DNA of 64,000 nucleotides from contig JAUCBJ010002579.1 in NCBI GenBank assembly GCA_032718475.1, positions 1 through 64,000 of the forward strand. Reading direction: 5' to 3'. The position numbers were made by a program, and so were the translations under genes. The notes beneath the pieces were generated by a model. The model saw only the letters and a list, made by a program, of their open reading frames with translations, was not told the origin of the DNA and did not search any database. Within the stretch, counting starts at the first letter, position 1. Each line of letters starts with the position of its first letter. This DNA is from Nemertoderma westbladi (lineage: Eukaryota > Xenacoelomorpha > Nemertodermatida > Nemertodermatidae). Positions 33,327 through 46,538 of this stretch are shown piece by piece.

Positions 33327-36300
33327 AAAGATAGCATACAGAACTCTGTACTATCTAACGGAGAGAAGCTTAGATTCCTCATCAAGTGTTTGGAAGGACC
33401 TCCCAAGTTAATGGCGTTAAAGTTTATTGGACATCCAGATGGATTAAGACAAGTTTGGGATACATTAAACATCAGGTATGGTAACAAGGATAACATCGCT
33501 AAGTATTTGTATGCAAAATTAGTAGCCCCCAGAAACTTCCTTAGTAGCAGGATTATAGAGTTTTCCGATGAGATTCAGGAGATCTGTAGACAATTGGACT
33601 GGTTAGGTAAGTCTCATGAATATCAGAGTTCCATGGTTATTGGAGCCGTAGTCTCTACTTTACCAAAGGGTGGAGTATGTACACGTTGGGACAAGAAAGT
33701 GTTGTATATGAATGAGCAGCAACGACGAAGCCCTACCATGGCTGATCTCATGTCCTTCTTAGATGGTGAAGTAAAACTACAACTCATCAAGCAGTCCAGA
33801 GAGAAAACATCGGAAAATAAGGTAAGTGAGAAACCCATTTCTAGGAGAAGAGTAACACCAGTGTGTTACACTGACGACGGCGAAAGCCAAGCTTCTCAAG
33901 AAGAGGACAGCAGAAAAGACACTGACAAATTTTACTACGTTAACAAAACCTCAAAAGACGTAAGTAAATACAAGGCTCGAACCAACGATAGGAGAGAACA
34001 GGTTGCCAAGAACCCTCCTCAGTCTCCTAACAGAATGCACCGAAGAAAGCCCGAAGAAAGAACGAGAGTGCATCAAGTTACCCAAGGTAAAGTGAGTAAC
34101 ATCAAACCAAACTGTGCACTGTGCGACGGGCCCCACCGTTTGAGTGCGTGTGCTGAATTTCTAAAGAAATCCCTTGTAGACAGACGTGCAGTCATGTGGG
34201 ATAAGCGGTTATGCTATAATTGCCTCAGATCAGGACACCAACGGCGAACCTGTTACTCCGACGTAAAGTGTGCAAAGTGCGGTGCGAAACATCACATCTT
34301 GTTACACAGTGAATTCGAACGAGACAACTCGAGTCAGGTAAGTGAGCCCGAACTACATGTCCAATTCAGTGATGTAAATGACACTGATCAGGAGTCTGAG
34401 ATGGAAGGATTCTATACTGACAAATTCTCCAACCCCAACGAATCCTGTTACCTAATAAATACCGCAGTGTATCGAGCACTTACTTATGAAAAGGACACCG
34501 AAAATGAGTTCCCCCCAACTACCTTTGACAGACAACCATCTTGGAAAGCTCCAACTTCCAACGTAGGAATCAGAGAATTTCCTGTAGTGCAGGTAAGAGT
34601 TCACGGTCCTAACAAAAGTTACATAGTGAACGCCCTCCTTGACTCCGGCAGCACAGGAACATTCATCGATCAAGAACTAGCCGAAGATATCTTTGCTGGA
34701 CAACCCAAATTCCGGACTAAATTGAATATGTCAGGAATTATGCAGGTTTGGAAATCTACCCTAACGGCAGATTACTATGTAGGTGTGTTGTCCACCCCCC
34801 AGGATAAATTAGGAGCACAAGGTATAAGGTCGGTAAAAATGGTGGCTATAAAGAACTTCGCTACTACCCAAGCAGACCTTTATAATTGGGACGAGGATGA
34901 GAGCATCCAACATCTTAAGATACCTCGATTCCAGACAGATTATCCTGGAGTGCAAATACTCATCGGCCAGAACGCGCATGAGGCGCTCGAAACATTAGAG
35001 AAACGGCCTGCTCAACCACAGCCACTGCAAACCTATGCGGTAAGAACTAGGGTAGGTTGGTACTTTACTGGCCCTTCCCGCAGAACTCTCGAAGAGAGAA
35101 TGCCACAAGAACGAATATACCCAGTAAACGATTGGGAAGTGGAGAGCAGTGAGGTGGACGAACTAACTGAGGGAACACCATACTCCTCAGATAATGACGA
35201 CATCTACCAACTCTTCGATGAAGAGAACACAATCGACCTACTTACAGAAAATAAAACTTGGAAAAACCAGGTGAACCTATGTCAACTGATTCGCCCATCG
35301 GGACCCATTGTCTACAATGACGAACTAAATGATGAAATAGAGCGCTACAACGCTAGAACTCGGGACGAACTCGCCGTACAATTCTTTACTCAAGAATTGG
35401 TAGAGCCCAATTCATACGATAAGGCCCTATCGATAGAAGAAGAAAGAGCCAAGCAAATCCAGGAAACAACTACACGTTTTTTAAAAGATCAAGGTAGATA
35501 TGAAATCGGCCTACCATTTCGAAAACGAGAACCTAGATTTATAAATAACAGACCCTTGGCAGAGAAAAGAATCGCTCAATTACATCGACGCCTTACGGCT
35601 AATGCTTCAGCTAAAGAAATGTACCAAACTCAGTTGAAGAAATTTATTACAAAGGGATACGCGGAGCGAGTACCGGAAGGAACACCAGTGACTGAGAGAA
35701 CGTATTACTTAACACATCATTACGTTCCCAAACCCGGTAAACCCCACGAAGTACGAGTCGTATTCGATGGCTCCGCTCTATATATGGGCCAATCCCTCAA
35801 TTCCGAGTTGTTACCAGGACCCAACTTACTCCAATCTTTGTTGGGAATACTTTTAAGATTAAGACAATATTCCATCGCGTTCGCCTCCGATATAGAAGGA
35901 ATGTTCTTACAAGTCAAGGCGCTGGATAGAGATAGAGACAGCCTGAGATTTCTGTGGTGGCCTGAAGGAGACCTCAACCAGAAACCGGTAGAGTACTGGA
36001 TGACCATCCAGGCTTTTGGGATCATATCAAGCCCTTCCAACGCCTGCTCCGTGGTGCGGACCACTGCGAATGACAACCGAGACGCCTTCTCCAAAGAGGT
36101 GATATACAACATCAAACGTAATATATACATGGACGACAATTTAAAGTCCCTTCCATCAGTAGAAGAAGCCATAGATGTCGCGAAAGGAACGGTAGAGTGT
36201 TTGAAAAGAGGTGGATTTCGACTGACGAAATTCTCCAGCAACTCCCGTGAGTTTCTGGAAGCGATACCGGTAGAAGACCGAGGAACGAAAGACCTAGACT

Positions 36301-39028
36301 TAATAAAGGACGATCTTCCAGAAACCAAGACGCTTGGCTTGAAGTGGGACACTGAAAGAGATATCCTGTTTTTTCAACTAAAACAGCGAGATAATCCAGT
36401 TCGGACCAAACGGATTTGTTTAAGTATCCTGAGCACGTATTTCGACCCATTGGGATTTATTAGCCTAGTTATATTGATTGCTCGGAGTTTAGTACAACAA
36501 ATGTGGCTTGAAAACCACTCATGGGACGATCCGCTTAAGGGAGAACTGTTAAAGAAATGGATGAAATGGGAAGATTCTCTACCTGCCATCGAGAGCTTTG
36601 TAATTTCCCGTGCATATTTTGGTCATGTTCTTCCTACATATTCCTATCAACTCCATGTGTTTGGAGACGCCAGCGACATGGGAATAGGTATAGTAGCATA
36701 TCTGCGAGTCGAAACTCTGGATGGAATCAAAGTCGCCTTGGTTACCTCTAAGGCATTGATTAACAACAAGTTAAAGGTTCCTCAAGCGGAGTTAAAGGCG
36801 GCTTTATACGCTACAGCCATCGGCCGGAACGTAACAGAACAAATCGACTATCCACTGGAGAAAACTGTTTATTGGACCGACGCTTTACTCGTGTTGGAGT
36901 ATCTAACCAATGAAGTCTGTCAGTTCAGCGTTTTTGTTACTAACAGGGTAGCTATTATTCTTAGTCGCACAAAGATAGATCAATGGAGACATTGCCCTGG
37001 TACGATTAATCCAGCCGATATCGCCTCCAGGGGAGCGACTCCACAGGAACTGATAGATACTCCAGACTGGTTGGGTGGACTCGACTTCCTGAGCAAGGAA
37101 GAGGATGAATGGCCTCCTCACCTTACTACGGCGGAGATTAGACAAGCCAAGGGAGCGGAGACAGTCAAACCTAAAACCCGGGCGAGTAAATCGAAGTTAT
37201 TTAAACCGACGATCGATCTATCTGTATTACATACTTCCAGAAATGATGCTTCGGATCCACAATCCCTCGCCACAATTAAGTCTGTTGTGGAAATTAGAGA
37301 TAGAGATTGGAAATCTGGAATACCAGATGTCTCGCAAGGAATCTCAGCCCTGCTGCAGAGAGCAATGCATCACTACAGTTCCTGGAATCGGCTCTGTAAA
37401 GCCGTCACATATTTAAGGAGATGTTTTCATCATCACTACTCCAGGACGAAGACCATTAGTGATACCGCTCCATTGACATCTGCGCAAGTTCATGTTATTA
37501 AAAATTTACCCAAATATAAGACATCTGACCGGTTTCTCAAGGAGAAAATCAGTTACCAGGAGCATGAAGAAACCAATAAGCAGATACTGAGACTCCTGCA
37601 ATGCTATGAAGATTCCGATAAGTATTTCCTGTTGTTGAGAAATCCGCAGATGCGCTTACGGGATCGCTTCTCTAGCACAATGATAGATGGGTTAATACGT
37701 GTTGGAGGAAGGCTCACCAATGCGCCATTATCCTTTGACACTAAATTCCCCATACTCATTAGAAATCTTGAAGTACAAATCAAGATGATTGTAGATGTTC
37801 ACAGCAAACTTTATCATGCTGGTAGAGAACGAGTTCTTAGCGAAATCCGAACTCGCTATTATTTTTATAAACCCCGTAGAGCTCTGAACCAAGTTCTTAG
37901 GAACTGCATACCCTGTAGGAAAGCATTCAGTAGGCCTTTAACACAGCGAGAGGCAGAATTACCTAGGGAACGAGTAAGCTTCTATGAACCACCTTTTACT
38001 AATACTGGTGTAGATTTATTTGGCCCTATTGAAGTATATCGTGCTAGGACTATAGTCAAGAGATGGTGTGTCATCTTCGTATGCATGACTTGTAGAGCCA
38101 TCCATCTCGATATGGTGAACGATCTATCTACCAACAGCTTCGTATTAAGTTTACGCCGACAGATCGCTCGCTTCGGGACGAGTAATACCATGAGATCGGA
38201 TAAGGGAACGAACTTCATTGGTGCCAACAACGAAATACAGGCTTACGTGAAGGACTGGAACCAAAGACAGGTGGACGATCAGCTAAGGATAACAGCGTCT
38301 AGCTGGACCTTCAACGCCGCCGACGCCCCCTGGTGGGGAGGAAGTTGGGAGAGATTAATTAGAAGTGTCAAGACCGCATTTCACTTTATAGTGCCATTCC
38401 GTGCGTATCTCACCGACGAACTTTTGCGGACATTAATGGAGGAAATAGCTGCCTATCTCAACGAGAGACTGCTTATGCCAGTCTCATCGAGTCCCGATTC
38501 CCTGGAAGCGCTAACACCCGCGCACTTCCTACTGAAGAAACCTGTAGCCATGCTCCCACGATCGGAGATTTTTTTACCGACGGAGACGAATACTGCGATA
38601 CGGAGCGATCTCGAACTTGGCAACTTATGCAGTTGCTATCCCGTCGTTTCGCTGACCATTTCGAGAAACATTATCTGCCCACGCTACAACTTCGAACTAA
38701 GTGGTTTGCGCAGCAAGAAAACGTCAGCGCCAGAGATATGGTGCTTATTGTAGATCCAGACCTCCCACGTAAACGGTGGCAGACAGGTCGTATCATCGAG
38801 ACTCACATCTCGGATGATGGTTTAGTACGCTCGGTAGAACTCGTCGTCATGCGGCGTAACTTCAAGAAGCCAGGCATAATCTTTGAGACGCAACAACTCA
38901 ACCGCCCAGTTGGTCGTTTATGTTTACTGGAAAGAGACAGAGAACTCTCCGGAAACTATGGAAGGCAAGACACTCTTCCCACGACCACCTCCCTAATTCC
39001 TCAAACATCTAGGGACTCCCCAACGTGA
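33327..39028 (+). pseudogene. BEL/Pao copy 1: gag-pol, 5'-truncated, one frameshift
   Basis: The frame is open from before 33327 with no ATG and enters a BEL gag region (GEKLRFLIKCLEGPPKLMAL). It then runs 1787 codons from 33390 to 38753. Order: CCHC-type zinc knuckles at about 34110-34310 (CYNCLRSGHQRRTC and CAKCGAKHHILLH); aspartic protease DSGSTG at about 34640; reverse transcriptase ASDIEGMFLQV and YMDDNL at about 36130; RNase H beginning VFGDASDMGIG near 36660; integrase H2C2 zinc domain at about 37800-37925; DDE core GVDLFGPI, SDKGTNFIG and GGSWERL (38010-38360). Near 38600 the frame shifts and the integrase C-terminus continues to 39028. The 5' gag and LTR are missing. An ancient mobile element, not a host gene. 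Confidence 0.9.
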
Positions 39029-40653
39029 TACGTCTGGAGTGGGCGCATGACTATATTATTTTATCTATTTTATTATATTTTATATGTGAACATTATTATG
39101 TACTTTATTATAATCGTTTTTATTCAATTTTATTTAGTAGAAGGTTATTTTAGATTATTTGGTAGATTAGTGCAATATATTAGTGTTTATTACGTAATTA
39201 CATATATATAATATATATTTAGTGTGACGGCGAGAAATAATTTTTTCTCTTTCCTTACTGTCCGTATCATATTATAAATACGAGACTACAGTAAGATGAA
39301 ATGTCCGTACTTATTAAAGTACAATAAAGCCACTACTATATTCAAGTATTGTTGGTAGGCAGAGTATTAGGAATGCAAAGTTCAGATCCTCGTGTCTCGG
39401 CTAAACCAAGCTCTGGGTAGACCTTGGAAACGACTTGCCTCTTCACACTGACATTGCTTCGTGCGATATTGCTCTTCTACCTTATATTAAATAATACATA
39501 TAGTAGCGTGATGTCCCTCTAACAGTAGCGTAAAAACGCAAATAAATCTGTTAAACCTTTTGACCATCTGTAATTCTAGTCGATTAAGATATCGCGGCAC
39601 CCACCGATATACTTGAAAGACAAATTCTAGAATCAGTGGTTAACGTCCCCAGACAAGTTCTGGAATAAATTGGTGCCCATCTTAAATATTAATTTAATAT
39701 TTGTTAAAATTTTGTAAAATTCAGATCCTTTAAAATTTCTAGTCGATTAAGATATCGCAGTACTTACCGATACTCTTAAAAGACAATTTTATAGAATTAA
39801 GGATCCTAGGTCCCCAGACATGCTCTGGAATAAAAATTGTGTCAATTTTAACATCAAATAATAAAATTCACGGGAATAAATTTAAATTCATATTTTAAAT
39901 GAATTTCATAAATTGTCATTTTGTGCAATTTATAACATTCCCAAAATTCCATTAATTAATAGATCATGGGAGCGGAGATTCATCCTATTAAGCGTATTAG
40001 AGTGCGAGAATCTCCAACATATAGTCAATAGCCGATAAAATTAATAAAATCATGCATAAAGAGGATATTGACAATTAAAGAATTACTATTAAATAGCATT
40101 CCAGATCTGTATGCATGAGAATTACCCTAATTCTACCGCTAGCTTTCCATAATGTCACCATAGCAACACCCACGCTAGAATTAGAAGCAAGTTAAAAGAA
40201 CAATAGAAAGCTTGTCCCATTGCATAGCATAGAGAATACATAGCACACTGTTAGTATCCAAGGATACACAGTAATAACGTGACATTCTGGAAGGCACTGA
40301 CTAACGGACAAATGGCCTGTATGTGTACAATTGGTGACAGTTGTGTGGAATTTGTGCGTTTATAGGTGAATGTTACTGCTAAAGTATGTTTACAGTAGCT
40401 AGTCGCAATTGTAAAAGTAGCCCAACTCTCCTATAGAAAGAACCTAAAGTGGATCCAAGCCTTTGGGACGGACAGTGGAGTGACTTGTGCCGGTTATCGT
40501 TGTCGTGCTGTTGCTACATGTTGGCGTAAACACCGCGACGACGGTACATCGGCGCTGAGAATCCCACTGTCCGGGGGCAAAGAGAAGTAGGCAGCGACGC
40601 CCGCTCGCCTAGACATAAACTCATTTTGATATTAATAAACTCAGATAGCAGAT
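39029..40653 (+). other. BEL copy 1 region between pol and the accessory gene
   Basis: Non-coding. A roughly 115-bp sequence is repeated imperfectly in tandem order: about 39570-39685 and 39733-39845, each with TCTAGTCGATTAAGATATCG, AGACAA and a CCCCAGACA..CTCTGGAATAA segment. A GC-richer stretch at 40437-40615 (TGGCGTAAACACCGCGACGA) ends in ATAAACTCATT shortly before the next ATG. A similar ATAAAaCTCATT precedes the accessory gene of copy 2. Confidence 0.55.
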
Positions 40654-40842
40654 ATGACGGAGTTGATAGAAGATGATCTTGGTATTAGGGAGCGATATAC
40701 TCTACCTTTACAAGCATTTGTGGATAGCTTGATACGCGGTGAAGCCGATCCAACCATTACGGAGGACGATGGTCGTTATATCGAACCGCCGATGTCCCAA
40801 GAGCAACTTAAGTTTAAGTTACAAATCAGTTTTAACAGTTAA
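40654..40842 (+). pseudogene. BEL copy 1 accessory gene: N-terminal fragment of the exonuclease-like protein
   Basis: 62 codons from an ATG. The segment YTLPLQAFVDSLIRGE...TEDDGRYIEPP matches, by eye, the N-terminal part of the accessory proteins of copy 2 (YGLPSPRSLE...EDDLRYVEPN) and copy 3 (YGTPSLDNAI...KYAREPP). It stops before any catalytic region and the rest is missing. Its position after pol on the same strand places it in the same slot as the accessory gene of the complete element. Confidence 0.6.
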
Positions 40843-41220
40843 ATAGTTTAACAAATCAACTTAACTTAGTTTGTTAAGTCATTTCCAGTAGGACTAAATA
40901 AGTCAAACGACCTTCACACAAACATTAGAGTTTGATATATTTACAAATAGAGGAGTTCGGTAAAATAATCGGTGTAAGTAGTAGGTAGTGGAAGTATTGG
41001 GTCATATTATCTTCCAAATATAAAAAATACATAAATTTGACTAATACATCAAGTTTCACTCTAGAATGAGAAATACATATTGTTCGTTATTTACAAATGT
41101 GACAGTTTTATAATGTACTTAATGGTTGACGAACGAGTAACAGTAATTTTATAAAAGGTCAACAAGCTAACGGGTAGGAATCTTATATCATCGCTTTCTC
41201 TTGGGATGCTTAGGGGTGTT
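40843..41220. other. Junction between tail-to-tail BEL copies 1 and 2
   Basis: AT-rich, non-coding. The truncated 3' side of copy 1 meets the truncated 3' side of copy 2 somewhere here. No LTR was recognised. Confidence 0.45.
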
Positions 41221-42208
41221 TCAGATAAATAGCCATTTTCTCTTCCTTGCAGGCGTTTGGGGTGCAGGTAACGCCACGTCATCGCTCGAAACTGTCTCGT
41301 TGGGTCTGGGATGAATGTCTACCGTGTCTGGCGCTGGTGAGGTAGGATGGTTGGTATATGTCCCAGTGGAGGTACTGGGCAAGGATAGGAACTCAACGGG
41401 TCTCATTGCGTCCGAGTCGACAGCCAGTCGATGGATCTCCATTCCAGGAGGAGCAGCTAAGCATTTCTGGATAGCAGCTTGCACTGGTCTGGAGGGGACA
41501 GTTTGGGTACAAAGCCGCCTGGTGGTTGCTTGTCAAGGGACTGGTCTTTCACATTGAGCGTGTTCGTTAAAAAACACGACGCAGTGGAAGCAACTCGGGA
41601 TGTTCTTCCAGGAACTGTGGACCATAAGCTGGGGAGTCTCTAATAAACTTTATTATGTCATATGACGCTATGCGCTCGGGATGTATATCGCGAAGGAAGC
41701 GTCGGGCGACACGAGTGTTTGTACAGGAGGCCACTCAGTTGAGGAGCTCATAACTTGGTAACCAAGCACGCCGATTATCTGTTGCACAGGTAAAGGGGGC
41801 AACTGCTTATACACCATGGTGAGCTTTCGCCGTGGCGTATTGGGACGCAGTAATCGCGTTAAGATCTATGCATCCTTCCCATGATCGAATATACCTGGTG
41901 ACATTTGTTTCGTCTTCAATCTCTATGTCAGAGCCAAAGGTGCAGCTTGGACTACTGTGTCCCTTGAGTTGACAACGCTCGCACTGGGTGGCGAAGATGA
42001 AACAGGAAAATAAGATATGATCATCGTTAACACGGCAATAGGGATAATGAAGTTTGATGCGATTATCAGTAAAGCGCTCACAAAGAACTCCAGGTTGAGT
42101 GGGAGCCTTGTGTGTGCGAAAACCGCAGTGAGCAACGGATGTATTTATATAACAACGCATAGCGGAAACCTCGAACCATGAGCCGCCCGGTCCCGCGATA
42201 CCAATCAA
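41221..42208 (-). pseudogene. BEL copy 2 accessory zinc-knuckle protein, broken
   Basis: Frames 42208-41807 and 41484-41221 (neither with an ATG start) carry remnants of the zinc-knuckle protein of copy 3. The pattern HCGFRTH...C, then YCRVNDDHILFSC, then CERCQLKGHSSPSC parallels the three CCHC knuckles there, with the first two damaged and the last intact (CX2CX4HX4C). The start overlaps the end of the exonuclease-like frame by about 130 bases in another frame. Confidence 0.65.
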
Positions 42209-43055
42209 TCAAAGCGGACTCATTGTCAGGAGTGAGCACGACAGGGGCGGCTACTGAGGTCGCTTCTAGTTGGATTGGTTCATCCGCTTGGTTGGGGACG
42301 TCTATAATTTCAGTTTGTATTTGTCCAATCATGAAGCCAGGTTTAATAAAGGGTCTCTCGATTACTGATTGATAGAGATTGGAAAGACATACGTCTCGGA
42401 ATATAGCGAAGCCACTGCTGGCTAGCCCATCCACTGCGGAGCGGCGGATCAATGTTGCCTGTCTGTCAATGTTGGCGAAGGGAGTTAGGAAACGCCAAAA
42501 ACATTCAAAGTTCAGGAATTTACCGAGTTCGTCGAGTTTGGCGAGTTGGGTTCCCAACAACAATTGGTGCGCTCTTAATGTGCAGCTACAGACATCCGCA
42601 AGCCATCCAGATAATGCTTGGTTCTCAAATATGAGGTATATCGTGAATGAAGGGCGCAAGGGAATGCTCATAAAGGGAAAGCCGTATACAGCGCCAGGGG
42701 CGGTGAGCAGTCCTTGAAAGTAATAAGGCGAATATGAATCACCATAAACTTGGGAATATGTCTCGCGATCGGTTTCTTTAAAGTTCCATCCAAACTCTTG
42801 AAACGCAATATGTCCAGAGGACGTATGGTCAACTCTGCTATACGTATCATACGTCGATACATACACCGAAAGAAGCTGCAGGATTGCGCCCATGGAAGGA
42901 TGACTTGGGTGTCGACAAAGGGGTATGGTATGCCATAGACTATAGGAAAATCGTCGGTTAAATCCGGATATATGGCCGAATCTGAGTTTATAAACCGATT
43001 CTTCCAGGAGAATATCCCATACGGGTTGCAGCAATAATGTTGCATCTATGCCCAT
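42078..43055 (-). pseudogene. BEL copy 2 exonuclease-like accessory protein, C-terminal part
   Basis: 325 codons open. By eye it follows copy 3: WDILLEESVY against PNLLDMQTVY, HPSMGAILQLLSVY against HCGAVAMGQLMGLM, and a W...R..Y stretch (EFGWNFKETDRETYSQVY) before PYYFQGLL. The exo III-type Asp is replaced by Glu and the last acidic residue seems absent, so this copy is probably catalytically dead. The N-terminal part lies beyond a LINE insertion (44481-44918). The frame stays open into what is zinc-knuckle protein territory in copy 3, hinting at an original fusion or close coupling. Confidence 0.6.
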
Positions 43056-43124
43056 GGCCGGGTGATGGTTCGTGTCATTGACATAAGCCTCCGCTGTAAC
43101 GAACTGTTGATGTCCCGCACGACA

Positions 43125-44495
43125 TTAGTAGGCTGTCAAGGCTGGGAAAACGCTGTTTGTGCCGCGACAAGTATGCATGAAAACATGCGTGGCACCTACT
43201 ACTACTAGGATCGGCATGCTGCATTGCAGCTGCATTTTTAAGAATGCCGTGCCGGCTTGTCAACAAAATTGCACCACCACAACTCCCTATCAGCCATGAC
43301 ATTTGCTAGATCATCCGCATCTTTAAGGCCAGTGTCCTTTAAGATGCGTCTCAAGAAAGTCATGGCTGTCCACCATGCTTATTCACTCCATGAGGCTGCC
43401 AAAGTACAATATTATGCACTGGCTGGTCCTCACGGCGAAAGCAATGTCCTGCAAAGCGGAGGCGATTTTGTTCTAGTGTCAAGCTTGGGGGAACCAATGA
43501 GACACCTCCAATGTTATATAGTGTCTGGTTGGAGATGTGTGCATTGTACTTGACACAATGAACCCGGCGTAGCATTCTTGTGAATGTGCCATCCAGAGAT
43601 TTGGTGTCCTCAGTAGTTAGAGCCCAGCATGGACTCCCGTAGAGGAGTACTGGAACTACTGCTGCTCTAAATAATCGGACCTTAAGTTTCCGATTAATTC
43701 TCGGTGACTTCCAAATCCTGGAAAGCCAATTCAAGGCTGCCCATGCCTTTCCCTTACGTATTCGAAGGTCCTCACCTGACTTCCGGATCCATGATCCCAG
43801 GTACACAGAAGTCGTCCACATGCTCAAGCATACCATCCTTTGAGCTTATGCTCATCCGATCAGAGACTTGCTGAGGACTTTCAAAGTTAACTGTCAGAAT
43901 TTTGGTCTTTCTGGAGTTAATAAAAAGACCAACACTAGAAGCAGCATGTTCTAATGAGCTGAGGAGCCGTTGGGCTCCCTCTAATGATTCTGAGAGTACT
44001 CCTAAGTCATCAGCAAAGTCTAGATCAGTTAGGTACTTGGCAGGATTTCCTCGACTTCTGGAGCCAGTAGGTGGAGTTATCATCACCCCATCATCATTAT
44101 AATGATCTAAGGACATGCGTAGAACATAGTCAACCACAATAATGAACAAGAATGGTGCAAGTGTGTCTCCTTGGAGGACGCCCCATAACACTCCAAATGG
44201 TTCTGTGTCACCGTCAACAGTAGATACAAATGTTGTCGAACCATCGTATACTGATCTAATTGCTGCAATAATTTCATCAGGAATCCCATATAATGAAAGT
44301 ATGCTGAACATACGTGAGCGAGAGACTGAATCAAAGGCCTTGAAGAAGTCAACAAAGATAACAGCCAGATGCCTGTCTTTCTTTTTTGATAACTCTTCAA
44401 TTATCCTTCTAAGTGCCAAAATGGGCTCCATGGTCCCACGACCTTTACGGAACCCATTTTGATTTCCACGGAGCAGTCTCTCAATGGGATCCCTG
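43125..44495 (-). mobile_element. 5'-truncated LINE fragment inserted in the BEL copy 2 accessory gene
   Basis: Reverse transcriptase frame 44431-43772 (open from about 44490 without ATG) with NQNGFRKGRG upstream, then VIFVDFFKAFDSVSR, VLQGDTLAPFLF and the active site LDFADDLGVL. It continues in another frame (43836-43360) with RKLKVRLFRAAVVPVLLYGS and RFAGHCFRR, the usual LINE C-terminus. One frameshift is near 43800. No endonuclease is present, so the copy is 5'-truncated as is common for LINEs. It differs from the LINE at 11618 in sequence style. Confidence 0.8.
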
Positions 44496-44918
44496 CTGCG
44501 TGGCTCCAGTGAGGCCGTGGATATGAATCAACCGAGTTGAACCAAGCTCATGATCCAGCACTGAGCCTTCGTTATCGTAGATCATAAAGCCGTAACTGTG
44601 AATAGCATTGGCAGTATGTAACCATTCAACATTGGCCACTTTGGTGGTCAGTTCTACGATTTCCATAACGCATCCAACGAACCGGGTTGGTTCTCTACGC
44701 GCTATCCTTATAGATTTATAACTAGGCATTTCACTTGTGTTCGCATTTGGTTCGACATATCTCAAATCATCTTCAATGAAATGAAGGCAACATCCAAGTT
44801 CCAGTGAACGAGGCGATGGTAAACCATAAATGTTTCTCATACTCCGGTTATATTCCTCTGAGAGTCGTTGTCGCTGCGAATCGAGATTATCTATTGAGTC
44901 GTCATTAGAAGTATCCAT
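44481..44918 (-). pseudogene. BEL copy 2 exonuclease-like accessory protein, N-terminal part
   Basis: Starts at ATG 44918. It contains YGLPSPRSLELG, EDDLRYVEPN and then NAIHSYGFMIYDNEGSV, aligned by eye with SVSREGYMVLDDEGTV of copy 3 and including an exo I-type DxE (D-N-E). It then has STRLIHIHG where copy 3 has SARTILLHLA. It is cut by the LINE at about 44490. Upstream is a TATA-like TATAAAAACTCATT about 60 nt before the ATG. Confidence 0.65.
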
Positions 44919-46538
44919 AATTATTATAAATAATGGGCAAATATATTAATAATTCAACAGAAGTAAACCAATGAGTTTTTATAGGGCCGGCAATGTCAAG
45001 CCGCCCGTCCCTATCCCCAGGCACGGACCCAAGCTGCCCCTGGCTGCGTTAGCGCCGCTATGCCTACTCCCTATCCAACAGATGTGGAAGAACGGGTGGA
45101 AGACAAGCGGCTAACACGCAGGGGAAGCTTGAGACCAGTCTCTCCAAGGGCTGTCCGTCGGGGGTTGTATTGACTGTTATATTGCGACTGAACTTAGTCT
45201 GTAATAGGGTTTCAGTTCGCTACAGTAAACACACAGAGAATAGCTGTTATTTGTACTATCACGCAAACTAACACACCCAATGCCACATCACGCACAAATA
45301 TCCATTACAAATTCTACTATTTCCTGAATGTTAATATTTTAAATTTCCATGGATACATATTAAATAAATTTAAAGGTATTAATTTTAGGAAAAATATACG
45401 ATAAAGCTCTAGAAATTCAATAAAAGGGTTGCGTGAGTGACACACCAGCGTCCCAATATTTTAAATTAGCTATTAATTTATCAAGGATCAACATTCGGTA
45501 AATATAGCGGTAGAATAGGGTATCTCTCATTCACACAGATCTGGGCCTACTGTGATATTATTACATCTTTGTTGGTTGTATTATTTAATTTATTTACTTG
45601 ATTGTGCTTAAGTGGTGTTTGTCTGTATAGTATCGGTGTTTATACTATTGTCGTATTATTAATGTCGCAATTAAAGGGTTGGTTGGTGGTATTAAACCAT
45701 TAATGAATAATATAGATATAAATTTATGCGAACCGCGACCGTTCCCGTAATGCTTATTATTACAGTGACTTGAACGGATTTGTATGAATGTGATATTGTG
45801 TTAACAATATCAAGCTGAGTTGGTTCTTGAAGTTTCAAGCCAACTAATAATTGACATCTCTTACTGTACTCTGGCGATTGACAAGAAGCGGAAGTAGTAA
45901 TTAAGACTCTGCATAGAAGTATTATTGGGCCGTCATAATACAGCAAGACCAAGGTTTATTATTGTCATGCGCCATGTTTAATAATGACTTATCATGACTA
46001 GTGTAGTTTATTATAATTTATTTGTTACTCCCTTATGTACTAGGGTTATACAAGAAGTGGCGGGCCGTTTCCAGAATTTACCCAGAGTTTGGTTTAACCG
46101 AAATAAAGGATATGGATTCCGCATTCAATTGTATTGTCACTGTCATTATACAATTATTAAGGGTTTCGGTTGGTCGCGCGCCATGTTCAAAAAATGACTT
46201 ATTGCAACATGTTGTCAAGAATTGAGCTCAGGTTTCATGCGTCATGTGTATAACGACTTATCATAAAACATCCCACAATTCTTAATAATATTTTAGAATG
46301 TTCTAGAACAGAGATCAAGTTTCATGCACCGGGTATAAAACAATTTATCATGAAACATCCCATAGTCCTATTGTTATTTGGGACGTAAGCAATGTAAGAA
46401 TAAATTACGGTAGCCTGTCAAGCTAAATATATGGCATATTTTTAAAAACGTATGGGGTTAGTGGTAAACGACATAACATAACCCGTTCCCACGTTTGAGT
46501 ATGATATGCAGCGCACTCAAACGTTCCAAAGGAGTTAA
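44919..46538 (-). other. BEL copy 2 region between pol remnant and accessory gene
   Basis: Non-coding. It contains a GC-rich stretch at 44985-45180 and degenerate direct repeats around 45960-46375 (GACTTATCAT... and AAACATCCCA.. motifs). It corresponds in position to 39029-40653 of copy 1. Confidence 0.5.

Noticed and set aside
42178-42717. Plus-strand frames opposite the copy 2 accessory gene
   Set aside because: Shadows of the minus-strand frame, which has counterparts in two other elements.
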